In this document: positions 34,160-43,648 of the stretch, one piece after another
Numbering within the stretch: the stretch's first letter is position 1
Layout of the letters: the number at the start of each line of letters is the position of its first letter
DNA from: Pseudomonas sp. BN411
Lineage (GTDB): Bacteria > Pseudomonadota > Gammaproteobacteria > Pseudomonadales > Pseudomonadaceae
Length of the DNA stretch: 64,000 nt
Assembly (NCBI RefSeq): GCF_029871235.1
Contig: NZ_SSOM01000074.1
Location: 78,111-142,110 of the forward strand
Direction of reading: 5' to 3'
Position numbers and translations under genes: made by a program
Notes under the pieces: generated by a model
The model's input: only the letters and a program-made list of their open reading frames with translations
Told to the model about the DNA's origin: nothing
Database searches by the model: none

Positions 34160-35083
34160 ATGCGTTCACTCCTGACCCCGTGGCGACTGGTTGCCGCCTT
34201 TCTGGTCCTGCTGCTGGTGGTGCTCGGTGTCGTCGCCCAGCAGTTCCGACTCTTCGAGCGGGGCTTGTTCGTCCTGCAAGAATGGCGCCACGCCTCGGAG
34301 TGGCGGGAGCGCTCGATCTGGCTGCCGGACTATCGGGTGGCCATCGAGGCCAAGCCCATCGAAGGCCTGACCGACGATGTGTCCGCGCTGACCTACGATC
34401 CCGATCGCCACAGCCTGTTCACCGTGACCAACCAGCACCCGGAAATCATCGAGCTTTCCCTGGATGGCCACTTGATCCGTCGCATCCCGCTGGTGGGGTT
34501 CGGCGATCCGGAAGCCATCGAGTACATCAGCAAGGGCGTCTACGTGATCACCGACGAGCGCCAGCAACGCCTCATCAAGGTACGTGTGGACGAGAACACC
34601 ACCTCCATCGATGCCGGCGACTCCCAGCAGCTTTCCCTCGGCATCGGCCTGTCCGGCAACAAAGGCTTCGAAGGGCTGGCCTACGACACGGTCGGACAGC
34701 GCCTGTTCGTGGCCAAGGAGCGCGATCCGGTGCGGATCTACGAGATCCACGGATTCCCCCACACCAACCCGGACAAGCCCTTCGCCGTGCATGTGGTGGA
34801 CGACCCCAAGCGTGACGCCCGGCTCTTTGTCCGAGATCTTTCCAGCCTGCAATACGACGACCGCAGCGGCCACTTGCTGGCGCTGTCGGACGAGTCGCGG
34901 CTGGTGCTGGAGCTGAACGCTGATGGGCGCCCGATCAGCACGCTGTCATTGCTGCGCGGGATGCACGGCCTGCAGCGTGGGGTGCCGCAGGCCGAGGGGG
35001 TGGCCATGGACAACGATGGCAACCTCTACCTGGTCAGTGAGCCGAACCTGTTCTACGCGTTCCGCAAGCAGGCCGGCGACTGA
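34160..35083 (+). CDS. carP: CarP-like phytase-like beta-propeller protein
   Basis: A 307-residue protein with an N-terminal membrane anchor (LVAAFLVLLLVVLGVVA, residues about 10-26) and a periplasmic beta-propeller of the SdiA-regulated family. Blades show DPDRHSLFTVTNQHPEIIEL, GDPEAIEYISKGVYVITDE, FEGLAYDTVGQRLFVAKE, LQYDDRSGHLLALSDE and AEGVAMDNDGNLYLVSEPNLFYAF. In P. aeruginosa, CarP (PA0327) occupies the matching place after the PA0323-0326 transporter and is a calcium-regulated target of CarSR. The gene ends directly against the convergent yegP-like gene with no gap. The paralogue is at 24414-25346. Confidence 0.8.
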   Translation: MRSLLTPWRLVAAFLVLLLVVLGVVAQQFRLFERGLFVLQEWRHASEWRERSIWLPDYRVAIEAKPIEGLTDDVSALTYDPDRHSLFTVTNQHPEIIELSLDGHLIRRIPLVGFGDPEAIEYISKGVYVITDERQQRLIKVRVDENTTSIDAGDSQQLSLGIGLSGNKGFEGLAYDTVGQRLFVAKERDPVRIYEIHGFPHTNPDKPFAVHVVDDPKRDARLFVRDLSSLQYDDRSGHLLALSDESRLVLELNADGRPISTLSLLRGMHGLQRGVPQAEGVAMDNDGNLYLVSEPNLFYAFRKQAGD

Positions 35084-35416
35084 TCAGCTTTCGTCGTTGA
35101 GGGTGGCGCCGGGGGCGTTGTTCTTCACCGAGTCGATGCCCGCGCTGGCGCTGGCGGCGCTGGCATACATCTGGCTCTGGCCGATGACCTGGCCGTTGGT
35201 GGCCTTGAGCACGAAATAGAACTTGCCGTTGCTGGCGGTCTTGCTTTCGAAGGCGCCGTCGCGAGCGGCGTTCTTGCGCACCGAATCGATGCCGTTCAAG
35301 GCGGAATCCTTGGCCTTGTACAGCTCGCTGGTGAGGATGGTCTCGCCGTTGCCGGCGTTCAGGTTGAAGTGGAACTGGCCATCGTTGGCCTTCTTCAGGT
35401 GGAATTTCCCGGCCAT
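35084..35416 (-). CDS. YegP-like DUF1508 tandem-repeat protein
   Basis: A 110-residue cytoplasmic protein made of two DUF1508 units: GKFHLKKANDGQFHFNLNAG (residues 3-22) with GIDSVRKNA, and NGKFYFVLKATNGQVIGQS with AGIDSVKNNAP. The repeat folds as a small beta-beta-beta-alpha unit. Function unknown; homologues are often linked to stress. GGAGG lies 5 nt before the start. It is convergent with the carP-like gene, whose stop ends one base before this stop. Confidence 0.9.
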   Translation of the reverse strand: MAGKFHLKKANDGQFHFNLNAGNGETILTSELYKAKDSALNGIDSVRKNAARDGAFESKTASNGKFYFVLKATNGQVIGQSQMYASAASASAGIDSVKNNAPGATLNDES

Positions 35417-35500
35417 GGGGCACCTCCTAGTTCGTGGCAGTGGACGGCGTCGAACGGCGCCGTAGCCATCAAATCTAGACGGTTTGGCCGGGAAGTCGCG

Positions 35501-36172
35501 TCAGAGCTTGATGCTCTTCACGCCGTCCTTGGTGCCGAGCAGCAGCAGGTCGGCCGGACGCTGGGCGAACAGCCCGTTGGTGACCACGCCGACGATGTTG
35601 TTGATCTGCTCTTCCAGCTTCGCCGGGCTGTCGATCTGCAGGTTGTACACGTCGAGGATGATGTTGCCGTTGTCGGTCAGCACGCCTTCGCGGTAGACCG
35701 GGTCGCCGCCCAGCTTCACCAGTTGACGGGCCACGTGGCTGCGGGCCATGGGGATGACTTCCACCGGCAGCGGGAAGGCGCCGAGGATGGGCACCAGCTT
35801 GCTCTCGTCGGCGATGCAGATGAAGGTCTTGGCCACCGCAGCGACGATTTTCTCGCGGGTCAGGGCCGCACCGCCGCCCTTGATCAGCTCGAGGCGCTCG
35901 TTGCTCTCGTCGGCGCCGTCCACATAGAACTCGAGGTCGCTGACGCTGTTCAGGTCGTACACCGGGATGCCGTGGCCCTTCAGGCGCTGGGCGGTGGCCT
36001 CGGAGCTGGCCACGGCGCCGTCGAACGCCATCTTGTGCTGGGCCAGCAGGTCGATGAAGAAGTTGGCGGTGGAGCCGGTGCCGACGCCGATGATGCTCTT
36101 GTCATCGAGCTTGGGGAGGATGAAGTCGATGGCGGCCTGGGCGACGGCCTGCTTGAGCTGGTCCTGGGTCAT
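35501..36172 (-). CDS. rpiA: Ribose-5-phosphate isomerase A
   Basis: Interconverts ribose-5-phosphate and ribulose-5-phosphate in the pentose phosphate pathway. At 223 residues the length is standard. Seen: [17 protein letters not shown] near residues 24-40, the catalytic [25 protein letters not shown] near 85-109 and [11 protein letters not shown] near 134. It is divergent from ilvA, as in P. aeruginosa. Identification is firm. Confidence 0.96.
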   Translation of the reverse strand: MTQDQLKQAVAQAAIDFILPKLDDKSIIGVGTGSTANFFIDLLAQHKMAFDGAVASSEATAQRLKGHGIPVYDLNSVSDLEFYVDGADESNERLELIKGGGAALTREKIVAAVAKTFICIADESKLVPILGAFPLPVEVIPMARSHVARQLVKLGGDPVYREGVLTDNGNIILDVYNLQIDSPAKLEEQINNIVGVVTNGLFAQRPADLLLLGTKDGVKSIKL

Positions 36173-36305
36173 GCTGGGGTGGTCCGATTGGAGGAGTGTC
36201 GAGGGCGCGGATTATAGCCGCTAAACCCCGCAAACCATGTGGTCGCCCGACGAATCCCTGCGGTAGACTCGGTCCTCCCGTGAAATGCCCGCCAGTGAAG
36301 CCGCG

Positions 36306-37820
<1,515 letters not shown>

Positions 37821-37894
37821 GGGCGCGCAATCGCGCCGGACCGGGCGGCTGCTAGGCTTTCTCGCAGCCGCTTTCGCTGACAAGGACCTGTTCC

Positions 37895-38353
37895 ATGGAA
37901 AACTACCTGCTGTTCCGCATCCTCCACGGCCTGGCCACCCTGCTGTTCTTCGGCGGGCTGGTGGGACTGGCCTGGTACGGCTGGCGCAACTTCCGCTCCG
38001 GCGACGCTGCCCTGATCGGCCCGAGCCTGCGGCGTATCCTGCTGATCGGCGTGCCGCTGCTGATCCTCGTGGCCGTCTCGCTGCCGGTCAGCGGCTGGTG
38101 GATGGTCAACCTCGCCGGCTTGCCGCTCAGCCAGACCTGGCTGCTGGGGGGCGCCATCCTCTACCTGTTCGGCTGCATCGCCTGGCTGTTGCTGTTCGGT
38201 CGCGTTGCGCGCCTGCGGGAGCAGGCTCTGGTCGAGGGCGGACCGGCTTCGGCGCCGGTGCAGCGCAGCCTCAAGTTCGGCGCTGCCTACGGCCTGTTGG
38301 GCCTGCTGCTGTTCCTTTCGGTGCTGGCGCTGATGCTGGCCAAGCCGCTCTGA
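37895..38353 (+). CDS. DUF2269-like integral membrane protein 1
   Basis: A 152-residue inner-membrane protein with four hydrophobic segments. It opens YLLFRILHGLATLLFFGGLVGLAWYGWR and ends GLLLFLSVLALMLAKPL. Similar to the next gene in order of features: a Lys/Arg-rich loop after helix 1, W-P-rich mid part, and a C-terminal KPL. DUF2269 proteins have no settled function. It is 19 nt before its paralogue, so the two likely form one operon. Confidence 0.75.
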   Translation: MENYLLFRILHGLATLLFFGGLVGLAWYGWRNFRSGDAALIGPSLRRILLIGVPLLILVAVSLPVSGWWMVNLAGLPLSQTWLLGGAILYLFGCIAWLLLFGRVARLREQALVEGGPASAPVQRSLKFGAAYGLLGLLLFLSVLALMLAKPL

Positions 38354-38372
38354 CGCGACGCCAGCGCCCGGC

Positions 38373-38840
38373 ATGACCCTCTATTTCCTGCTCAAGACCG
38401 TCCACGGGCTGCTCGCTGTGGTGCTGCTCGGCGCGGTGCTGGTTGGGCTGTTCTTCGCTTATCGGGCGTGGAAAGGCGGCGACCTCCAGCAAATCGCGCT
38501 CACCTTTTCCTCGCTGGTGAGGCTGGATCTTTGGTTCATCGCCAGCTCTGCCACGCTGTTGCCGCTGACCGGCCTGGCCCTGGCCAAGGTGGGCGGCTGG
38601 CCCGTGGGGCAGCTCTGGTTGCTGTGGAGCACCGGGCTTTATCTGCTGGCGGCGCTCTGCTGGCTGCCGCTGTTCTGGCTGCAGGTGCGCATTCGCAACC
38701 GCGCGCGCAAGGCCTTGCGGGATGGCCAGCCGCTCGGGCCGCAGATTGCCGCCCATCTGGCATTGCGCGTTCGCCTGGCGGTGTTCGTGCTGGGCGTGCT
38801 GGTGGCGGTTTACGCCCTGATGGTGATCAAGCCGCTCTGA
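38373..38840 (+). CDS. DUF2269-like integral membrane protein 2
   Basis: A 155-residue inner-membrane protein with four hydrophobic segments, opening LYFLLKTVHGLLAVVLLGAVLVGLFFAYRAW and ending VLVAVYALMVIKPL. It parallels the preceding gene: the same H-G-L pattern in helix 1, the same W-rich helix 3, and the same K-P-L end, so the pair looks like an old tandem duplication. Function unknown. A perfect 10-bp hairpin follows. Confidence 0.75.
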   Translation: MTLYFLLKTVHGLLAVVLLGAVLVGLFFAYRAWKGGDLQQIALTFSSLVRLDLWFIASSATLLPLTGLALAKVGGWPVGQLWLLWSTGLYLLAALCWLPLFWLQVRIRNRARKALRDGQPLGPQIAAHLALRVRLAVFVLGVLVAVYALMVIKPL

Positions 38841-38847
38841 CCCGGTT

Positions 38848-38872
38848 GCAGGGTGCGCATGACGCACCCTGC
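38848..38872. terminator. Hairpin between convergent DUF2269 and HAD genes
   Basis: GCAGGGTGCG (38848-38857) pairs perfectly with CGCACCCTGC (38863-38872) around CATGA. There is no T run, so it is a weak terminator or an RNA-stabilising end, serving both convergent genes. Confidence 0.6.
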
Positions 38873-38880
38873 CATCTGCA

Positions 38881-39534
38881 CTAACGCAGGGAGATCACCG
38901 GCCAGCCGCGCTGTTCTGCCTCGACACGCAGTTTCGGGTCCGGGTCCACCGCCACCGGGCGGGTCACCTGTTCCAGCAGAGGGAGGTCGTTCAGCGAGTC
39001 GCTATAGAAGGTGCTGTCGCCGAGGTCGAAACCGGTTTCGTCGAGCCAGCGCGCCAGTCGCGTCACCTTGCCCTCGCGGAAGCAGGGGATGTCGGTGGTG
39101 CGGCCGGTGTAGCGGCCATCGGCCATTTCGCATTCGGTGGCCAGCAGGGTTTCGACGCCCAGGCGTTTGGCGATGGGCGCCGTGACGAAGCGGTTGGTGG
39201 CGGTGATGATCAGCAGCTTGTCGCCGGCGGCGCGGTGTTCTGTCAGCAGGGCCTCGGCTTTGGGCAGGATGATGGGTTCGATGCAGTCGCGCATGAACTC
39301 ACGGTGCCACTGATCCAGTTGCACCATCTCGGTGCGGCCGAGTATTTCCAGGCTGAAGTTGAGGTAGTCCTGGATGTTCAGGCGGCCGGCCAGGTAGTCG
39401 TGGTAGAACTCATCGTTACGTGCCTTGTAGGCAATTCCGTCGAGAATCCCGCGTTCGCACAGGTAGTCGCCCCAGGCGTGGTCGCTGTCGCCGGCCAGCA
39501 GGGTGTTGTCGAGGTCGAAAAGAGCCAAACGCAC
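38881..39534 (-). CDS. HAD-IB family phosphatase (SerB-like)
   Basis: A 217-residue cytoplasmic phosphatase. The catalytic motif [12 protein letters not shown] is at residues 5-15 (Asp6 nucleophile, Asp8 acid). Motif II is in [10 protein letters not shown] near 108-117, and motifs III/IV in KVTRLARWL and [13 protein letters not shown] near 178-190. The cap features place it among HAD-IB hydrolases related to phosphoserine phosphatase, but the family also acts on histidinol phosphate and others, so the substrate is open. It is divergent from rppH, as in P. aeruginosa. Confidence 0.88.
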   Translation of the reverse strand: MRLALFDLDNTLLAGDSDHAWGDYLCERGILDGIAYKARNDEFYHDYLAGRLNIQDYLNFSLEILGRTEMVQLDQWHREFMRDCIEPIILPKAEALLTEHRAAGDKLLIITATNRFVTAPIAKRLGVETLLATECEMADGRYTGRTTDIPCFREGKVTRLARWLDETGFDLGDSTFYSDSLNDLPLLEQVTRPVAVDPDPKLRVEAEQRGWPVISLR

Positions 39535-39679
39535 GTCGTTTTTCCTTGCATCGAGGCTTCGAAGGGCGGCCAGAATAGCCGCTTTGGGTGGACCTGCCCA
39601 TCGCGCGAAATGCTCGCATTGCTGCGTTTGCGGCCTTTATGGAACAATGCCGGAACATGCGTTTGCGAGGTTGAGTGCC

Positions 39680-40159
39680 GTGATCGATTCCGATGGTTTT
39701 CGCCCGAATGTCGGCATCATTCTCGCTAATGATGTCGGGCAGGTGCTTTGGGCCCGGCGTATCAATCAGGATGCCTGGCAGTTCCCGCAAGGCGGGATCA
39801 ATCCACGGGAGACGCCCGAAGAGGCCCTTTACCGGGAGTTGAACGAAGAAGTTGGCCTGGAAGAGCAGGATGTGAAGATTCTTGCCTGCACCCGCGGCTG
39901 GTTGCGCTATCGTCTGCCCCAGCGGCTGGTGCGAACCAACAGCCAACCGTTGTGCATTGGCCAGAAACAGAAGTGGTTCCTGCTGCGCTTGCAGTCGGAC
40001 GAGAACAAGGTACGGATGGACCTGACCGGCAAGCCCGAGTTCGATGGCTGGCGCTGGGTCAGTTACTGGTACCCGTTGGGTCAGGTGGTGACCTTCAAGC
40101 GAGAAGTCTACCGTCGTGCCCTCAAGGAACTAGCACCGCGCCTGCTGGCGCAAGACTGA
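39680..40159 (+). CDS. rppH: RNA pyrophosphohydrolase RppH
   Basis: Nudix hydrolase that removes pyrophosphate from the 5' end of mRNA and so starts decay. 159 residues from a GTG start ([18 protein letters not shown]). The Nudix box is visible as [17 protein letters not shown] followed by EEVGL near residues 38-60. The 5' end [16 protein letters not shown] is also typical. The GTG is chosen because the family begins right at this residue; the upstream frame has no homology. ptsP begins 22 nt after the stop, the rppH-ptsP pair being conserved. Confidence 0.95.
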   Translation: MIDSDGFRPNVGIILANDVGQVLWARRINQDAWQFPQGGINPRETPEEALYRELNEEVGLEEQDVKILACTRGWLRYRLPQRLVRTNSQPLCIGQKQKWFLLRLQSDENKVRMDLTGKPEFDGWRWVSYWYPLGQVVTFKREVYRRALKELAPRLLAQD

Positions 40160-40181
40160 CCCGGAGAAAGGCTGCCTAGCC

Positions 40182-42461
40182 ATGCTCAACACGCTGCGCA
40201 AGATCGTCCAGGAAGTGAACGCCGCCAAGGATCTGAAGGCGGCGTTGGCGATCATCGTGCAGCGGGTAAAGGAGGCCATGGGCAGCCAGGTCTGCTCGGT
40301 CTACCTGCTGGACCCGGAGTCCAACCGCTTCGTGCTCATGGCCACCGAGGGCCTGAACAAGCGCTCCATCGGCAAGGTCAGCATGGCGCCCAACGAAGGC
40401 CTGGTGGGCCTGGTGGGTACCCGCGAGGAACCGCTGAACCTCGAGCACGCCGCCGATCACCCCCGTTACCGCTACTTCGCCGAGACCGGTGAAGAGCGAT
40501 TCGCCTCCTTCCTCGGCGCCCCGATCATCCACCACCGTCGAGTGATGGGCGTACTGGTGGTGCAGCAAAAGGAGCGCCGCCAGTTCGACGAGGGCGAGGA
40601 AGCCTTCCTCGTCACCATGAGCGCGCAGCTCGCGGGCGTAATCGCCCATGCCGAGGCGACCGGCTCCATTCGCGGCCTGGGTCGCCAGGGCAAGGGAATC
40701 CAGGAAACCAAGTTCGTCGGTGTGCCGGGCGCACCCGGTGCCGCCGTGGGCAAGGCGGTTGTGGTGTTGCCGCCCGCCGATCTCGACGTCGTGCCCGATC
40801 GCGCGGTCGATGACATCGAAGCCGAGGTCGAGCGCTTCAAACAAGCCCTGGAAGCGGTGCGCGAAGACATGCGCCGCCTCTCCAGCAAGCTGGAAACCCA
40901 GCTGCGCCCCGAAGAACGTGCGCTCTTCGACGTCTACCTGATGATGCTCGACGACGCCTCCATCGGCATGGAAGTCAAGCGCGTGATCCGCACCGGCCAG
41001 TGGGCCCAGGGCGCCCTGCGCCAGGTGGTGATGGAGCACGTGACCCGTTTCGAACTGATGGACGACGCCTACCTGCGTGAGCGCGCCTCGGACGTCAAGG
41101 ACCTCGGCCGCCGCCTGCTCGCCTACCTGCAGGAAGAGCGCAAGCAGAACCTGGTCTACCAGGAGAACACCATCCTCGTCAGCGAGGAGCTGTCCCCGGC
41201 GATGCTCGGCGAAGTGCCGGAAGGCAAGCTGGTGGGCCTGGTGTCGGTCCTGGGTTCGGGCAACTCCCACGTCGCCATTCTCGCCCGCGCCATGGGCATT
41301 CCCACTGTGATGGGCGTGGTCGACCTGCCGTATTCCAAGGTCGACGGCATCGAGCTGATCGTCGACGGCTACCACGGCGAAGTCTTCACCAACCCCTCGC
41401 CCGAGCTGCGCAAGCAGTACAGCGAAGTGGTGGAAGAGGAACGCCAGCTGGTCAAGGGCCTGGATGCGCTGCGCAGCCTGCCCTGCGAAACCCTGGACGG
41501 TCATCGCATGCCGCTCTGGGTGAACACCGGCCTGCTCGCCGACGTGACCCGCGCCCAGGAGCGCGGCGCCGAGGGCGTCGGCCTGTACCGTACTGAAGTG
41601 CCGTTCATGATCAACGAGCGCTTCCCCAGCGAAAAGGAGCAGCTCGCCATCTACCGCGAGCAGCTCGCCGCTTTCCATCCGCTGCCGGTGACCATGCGTA
41701 CCCTGGATATCGGCGGCGATAAGGCGCTTTCCTACTTCCCGATCAAGGAAAGCAACCCCTTCCTCGGCTGGCGCGGCATCCGCGTCACCCTCGATCACCC
41801 GGAAATCTTCCTGGTCCAGGTGCGCGCGATGCTCAAGGCCAGTGAAGGCCTGGACAACCTGCGCATCCTGCTGCCGATGATTTCCGGAACCCACGAGCTG
41901 GAAGAGGCGCTGCACCTGATTCACCGTGCCTGGGGCGAGGTGCGTGACGAAGGCGTGGACATCCCCATGCCGCCGGTGGGGGTGATGATCGAGATCCCGG
42001 CTGCCGTCTACCAGACCAAGGAGCTGTCGCGCCAGGTGGACTTCCTCTCGGTGGGCTCCAACGACCTGACCCAGTACCTGCTGGCGGTGGACCGCAACAA
42101 CCCGCGTGTGGCGGACCTCTATGACTACCTGCACCCTGCAGTGCTGCAGGCGTTGAAGAAGGTGGTGGACGACGCTCATGCCGAGGGTAAGCCGGTCAGC
42201 ATCTGTGGCGAGATGGCGGGTGATCCTGCCGCTGCAGTGTTGCTGCTGGCCATGGGCTTCGACAGCCTGTCGATGAACGCCACCAACCTGCCGAAGGTGA
42301 AGTGGCTGCTGCGCCAGGTCACCATGACCAAAGCCAAGGAGTTGCTGGAGCAACTGCTGGCCATCGACAACCCGCAGGTCATCCACAGCTCGCTGCATCT
42401 CGCCTTGCGCAACCTGGGGCTCGGCCGGGTCATCAATCCGGCGGCGACCATCCAGGCCTGA
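40182..42461 (+). CDS. ptsP: Nitrogen-related PTS enzyme I (PtsP, EI-Ntr)
   Basis: Phosphoenolpyruvate-dependent kinase that feeds phosphate into the PTS-Ntr chain (PtsO, PtsN), which tunes nitrogen, potassium and metabolite control. 759 residues: N-terminal GAF domain (about 1-150; QVCSVYLLDPESNRFVLMA), then the PEP-utilising region with the phospho-His in GSGNSHVAILARAMGIP near residues 361-377, and the C-terminal TIM-barrel with TLDIGGDKALSYF and VSICGEMAGDPAAAVLLLAMGFDSL. The length is typical. A 22-bp palindrome follows before the next gene. Confidence 0.97.
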   Translation: MLNTLRKIVQEVNAAKDLKAALAIIVQRVKEAMGSQVCSVYLLDPESNRFVLMATEGLNKRSIGKVSMAPNEGLVGLVGTREEPLNLEHAADHPRYRYFAETGEERFASFLGAPIIHHRRVMGVLVVQQKERRQFDEGEEAFLVTMSAQLAGVIAHAEATGSIRGLGRQGKGIQETKFVGVPGAPGAAVGKAVVVLPPADLDVVPDRAVDDIEAEVERFKQALEAVREDMRRLSSKLETQLRPEERALFDVYLMMLDDASIGMEVKRVIRTGQWAQGALRQVVMEHVTRFELMDDAYLRERASDVKDLGRRLLAYLQEERKQNLVYQENTILVSEELSPAMLGEVPEGKLVGLVSVLGSGNSHVAILARAMGIPTVMGVVDLPYSKVDGIELIVDGYHGEVFTNPSPELRKQYSEVVEEERQLVKGLDALRSLPCETLDGHRMPLWVNTGLLADVTRAQERGAEGVGLYRTEVPFMINERFPSEKEQLAIYREQLAAFHPLPVTMRTLDIGGDKALSYFPIKESNPFLGWRGIRVTLDHPEIFLVQVRAMLKASEGLDNLRILLPMISGTHELEEALHLIHRAWGEVRDEGVDIPMPPVGVMIEIPAAVYQTKELSRQVDFLSVGSNDLTQYLLAVDRNNPRVADLYDYLHPAVLQALKKVVDDAHAEGKPVSICGEMAGDPAAAVLLLAMGFDSLSMNATNLPKVKWLLRQVTMTKAKELLEQLLAIDNPQVIHSSLHLALRNLGLGRVINPAATIQA

Positions 42462-42483
42462 GGCTGGGGGCAAGTGTTCGTGG

Positions 42484-42505
42484 CGCCCGGGCAATTGCCC
42501 GGGCG
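42484..42505. repeat. Perfect 22-bp palindrome between ptsP and the GGDEF gene
   Basis: CGCCCGGGCAA (42484-42494) is followed directly by its reverse complement TTGCCCGGGCG (42495-42505). It lies 22 nt after the ptsP stop and 38 nt before the next start codon. It could end ptsP transcripts or bind a dimeric regulator. Confidence 0.7.
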
Positions 42506-42543
42506 TGGAAGTCCCAGCCGGGTCGTCGACCCGTAGGAAGCTT

Positions 42544-43578
42544 ATGGACAAGCTCGCGCCCCTCGACCACTGCTATGGCACCACCCGCGAAGAGATCGAG
42601 CGCACCCTGCGCTATGCCCTGGATATCGTCAGTGACGGCATCTGGGACTGGAATATCCGCACCAATCACGTCAAGCGCAGCCCCGGCTGGTACTCCATGC
42701 TCGGCTATCCGCCGGACAGCCTGCCGGAGGACGTGGACACCTGGCGATCGGTGATCCACCCCGGTGATCTCGAGCGGGTGATGCGCAATTTCCAGGCTTA
42801 TCTGGACGGTGAAAGCCTGATCTACGCCGAGGATTACCGCTGCCGTTGCCGGGATGGCAGTTATCTCTGGATCAGCGATCACGGTCGTTTCGTCGAGTTC
42901 GACGAGGCCGGCAAGCCAACACGCATGATCGGCGCTCACCGCAACGTCCACCGGCGCAAGATGGCTGCACTGGCATTGCAGCGCAAGAACGATGAACTCC
43001 TGGCTCTCAATCGCAAGCTTGAGGCGCTGGTGGAGGCGCGTACCGAGGCGTTGCGCCAGGCTAACGAGGCGCTGGCCCTTCAGGTGGAAGCCGCCATGCG
43101 CCTCAGCGAGACCGATCCGTTGACGCAGATATCCAACCGCCGGCACTTCGAGCGCAGCCTCCACGGCGAGTGGCAGCGTTTCCAACGTCACGGGCATGTC
43201 ACTGCGCTGCTGATGTTCGATCTGGATCACTTCAAGCGCATCAACGACAGCCACGGCCACCAGATCGGTGACCGCGCGCTCGTGGCTGTCAGCCGTACCG
43301 TGCGTCAGGCGTTGCGGGATGAGGACTGCTTCGCCCGCTGGGGTGGTGAAGAGTTCATCGCCCTGCTTCCCGAAACCGACCAGAGCGCGGCGCTGCTCCT
43401 CGCGGAGCGCTTGCGTTTGCTGGTCAGCCAGGCCGATGCGAGCCTGCCGTTGGGGCTGACCGCCAGCTTCTCGGTGGCGGCGATGCAGGCCGGCGAGGGG
43501 ATCGAATCCTTGCTTAAACGCCTGGATGATGGGCTCTACCGCGCCAAGCAGCGGCGCAATTGCATCGTGGGCTGTTAA
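42544..43578 (+). CDS. PAS-GGDEF diguanylate cyclase
   Basis: A 344-residue cytoplasmic enzyme predicted to make cyclic di-GMP. PAS_3 domain at residues about 20-140 (DIVSDGIWDWNIRTNHVKRSP; EDYRCRCRDGSYLWISDHGRF), a short coiled-coil linker (LNRKLEALVEARTEALRQANEAL), and GGDEF at about 185-340. The active site reads GGEEF, as in active cyclases, with TDPLTQISNRRHFE and FDLDHFKRINDSHGH before it. The inhibitory RxxD site is present as RDED five residues before GGEEF. The ATG at 42544 is preferred over a GTG at 42505 inside the palindrome. It corresponds to the gene after ptsP in P. aeruginosa. Confidence 0.93.
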   Translation: MDKLAPLDHCYGTTREEIERTLRYALDIVSDGIWDWNIRTNHVKRSPGWYSMLGYPPDSLPEDVDTWRSVIHPGDLERVMRNFQAYLDGESLIYAEDYRCRCRDGSYLWISDHGRFVEFDEAGKPTRMIGAHRNVHRRKMAALALQRKNDELLALNRKLEALVEARTEALRQANEALALQVEAAMRLSETDPLTQISNRRHFERSLHGEWQRFQRHGHVTALLMFDLDHFKRINDSHGHQIGDRALVAVSRTVRQALRDEDCFARWGGEEFIALLPETDQSAALLLAERLRLLVSQADASLPLGLTASFSVAAMQAGEGIESLLKRLDDGLYRAKQRRNCIVGC

Positions 43579-43608
43579 GCCGCTGGGTGGCTCCATCTGG
43601 CTGAAACG

Positions 43609-43636
43609 AAAAAGCCCGCCGATTGGCGGGCTTTTT
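43609..43636. terminator. Bidirectional terminator between GGDEF gene and pyrC'
   Basis: AAAAAGCCCGCC (43609-43620) pairs with GGCGGGCTTTTT (43625-43636) around GATT. Good A/T runs on both sides make it effective for both convergent genes. It marks the second edge of the displaced block. Confidence 0.9.
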
Positions 43637-43648
43637 CATGGGTGGGAA

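Noticed and set aside
40176..42551. 791-codon frame antisense to ptsP
   Set aside because: ptsP is certain by its GAF domain and phospho-His motif; the antisense product has no motif.
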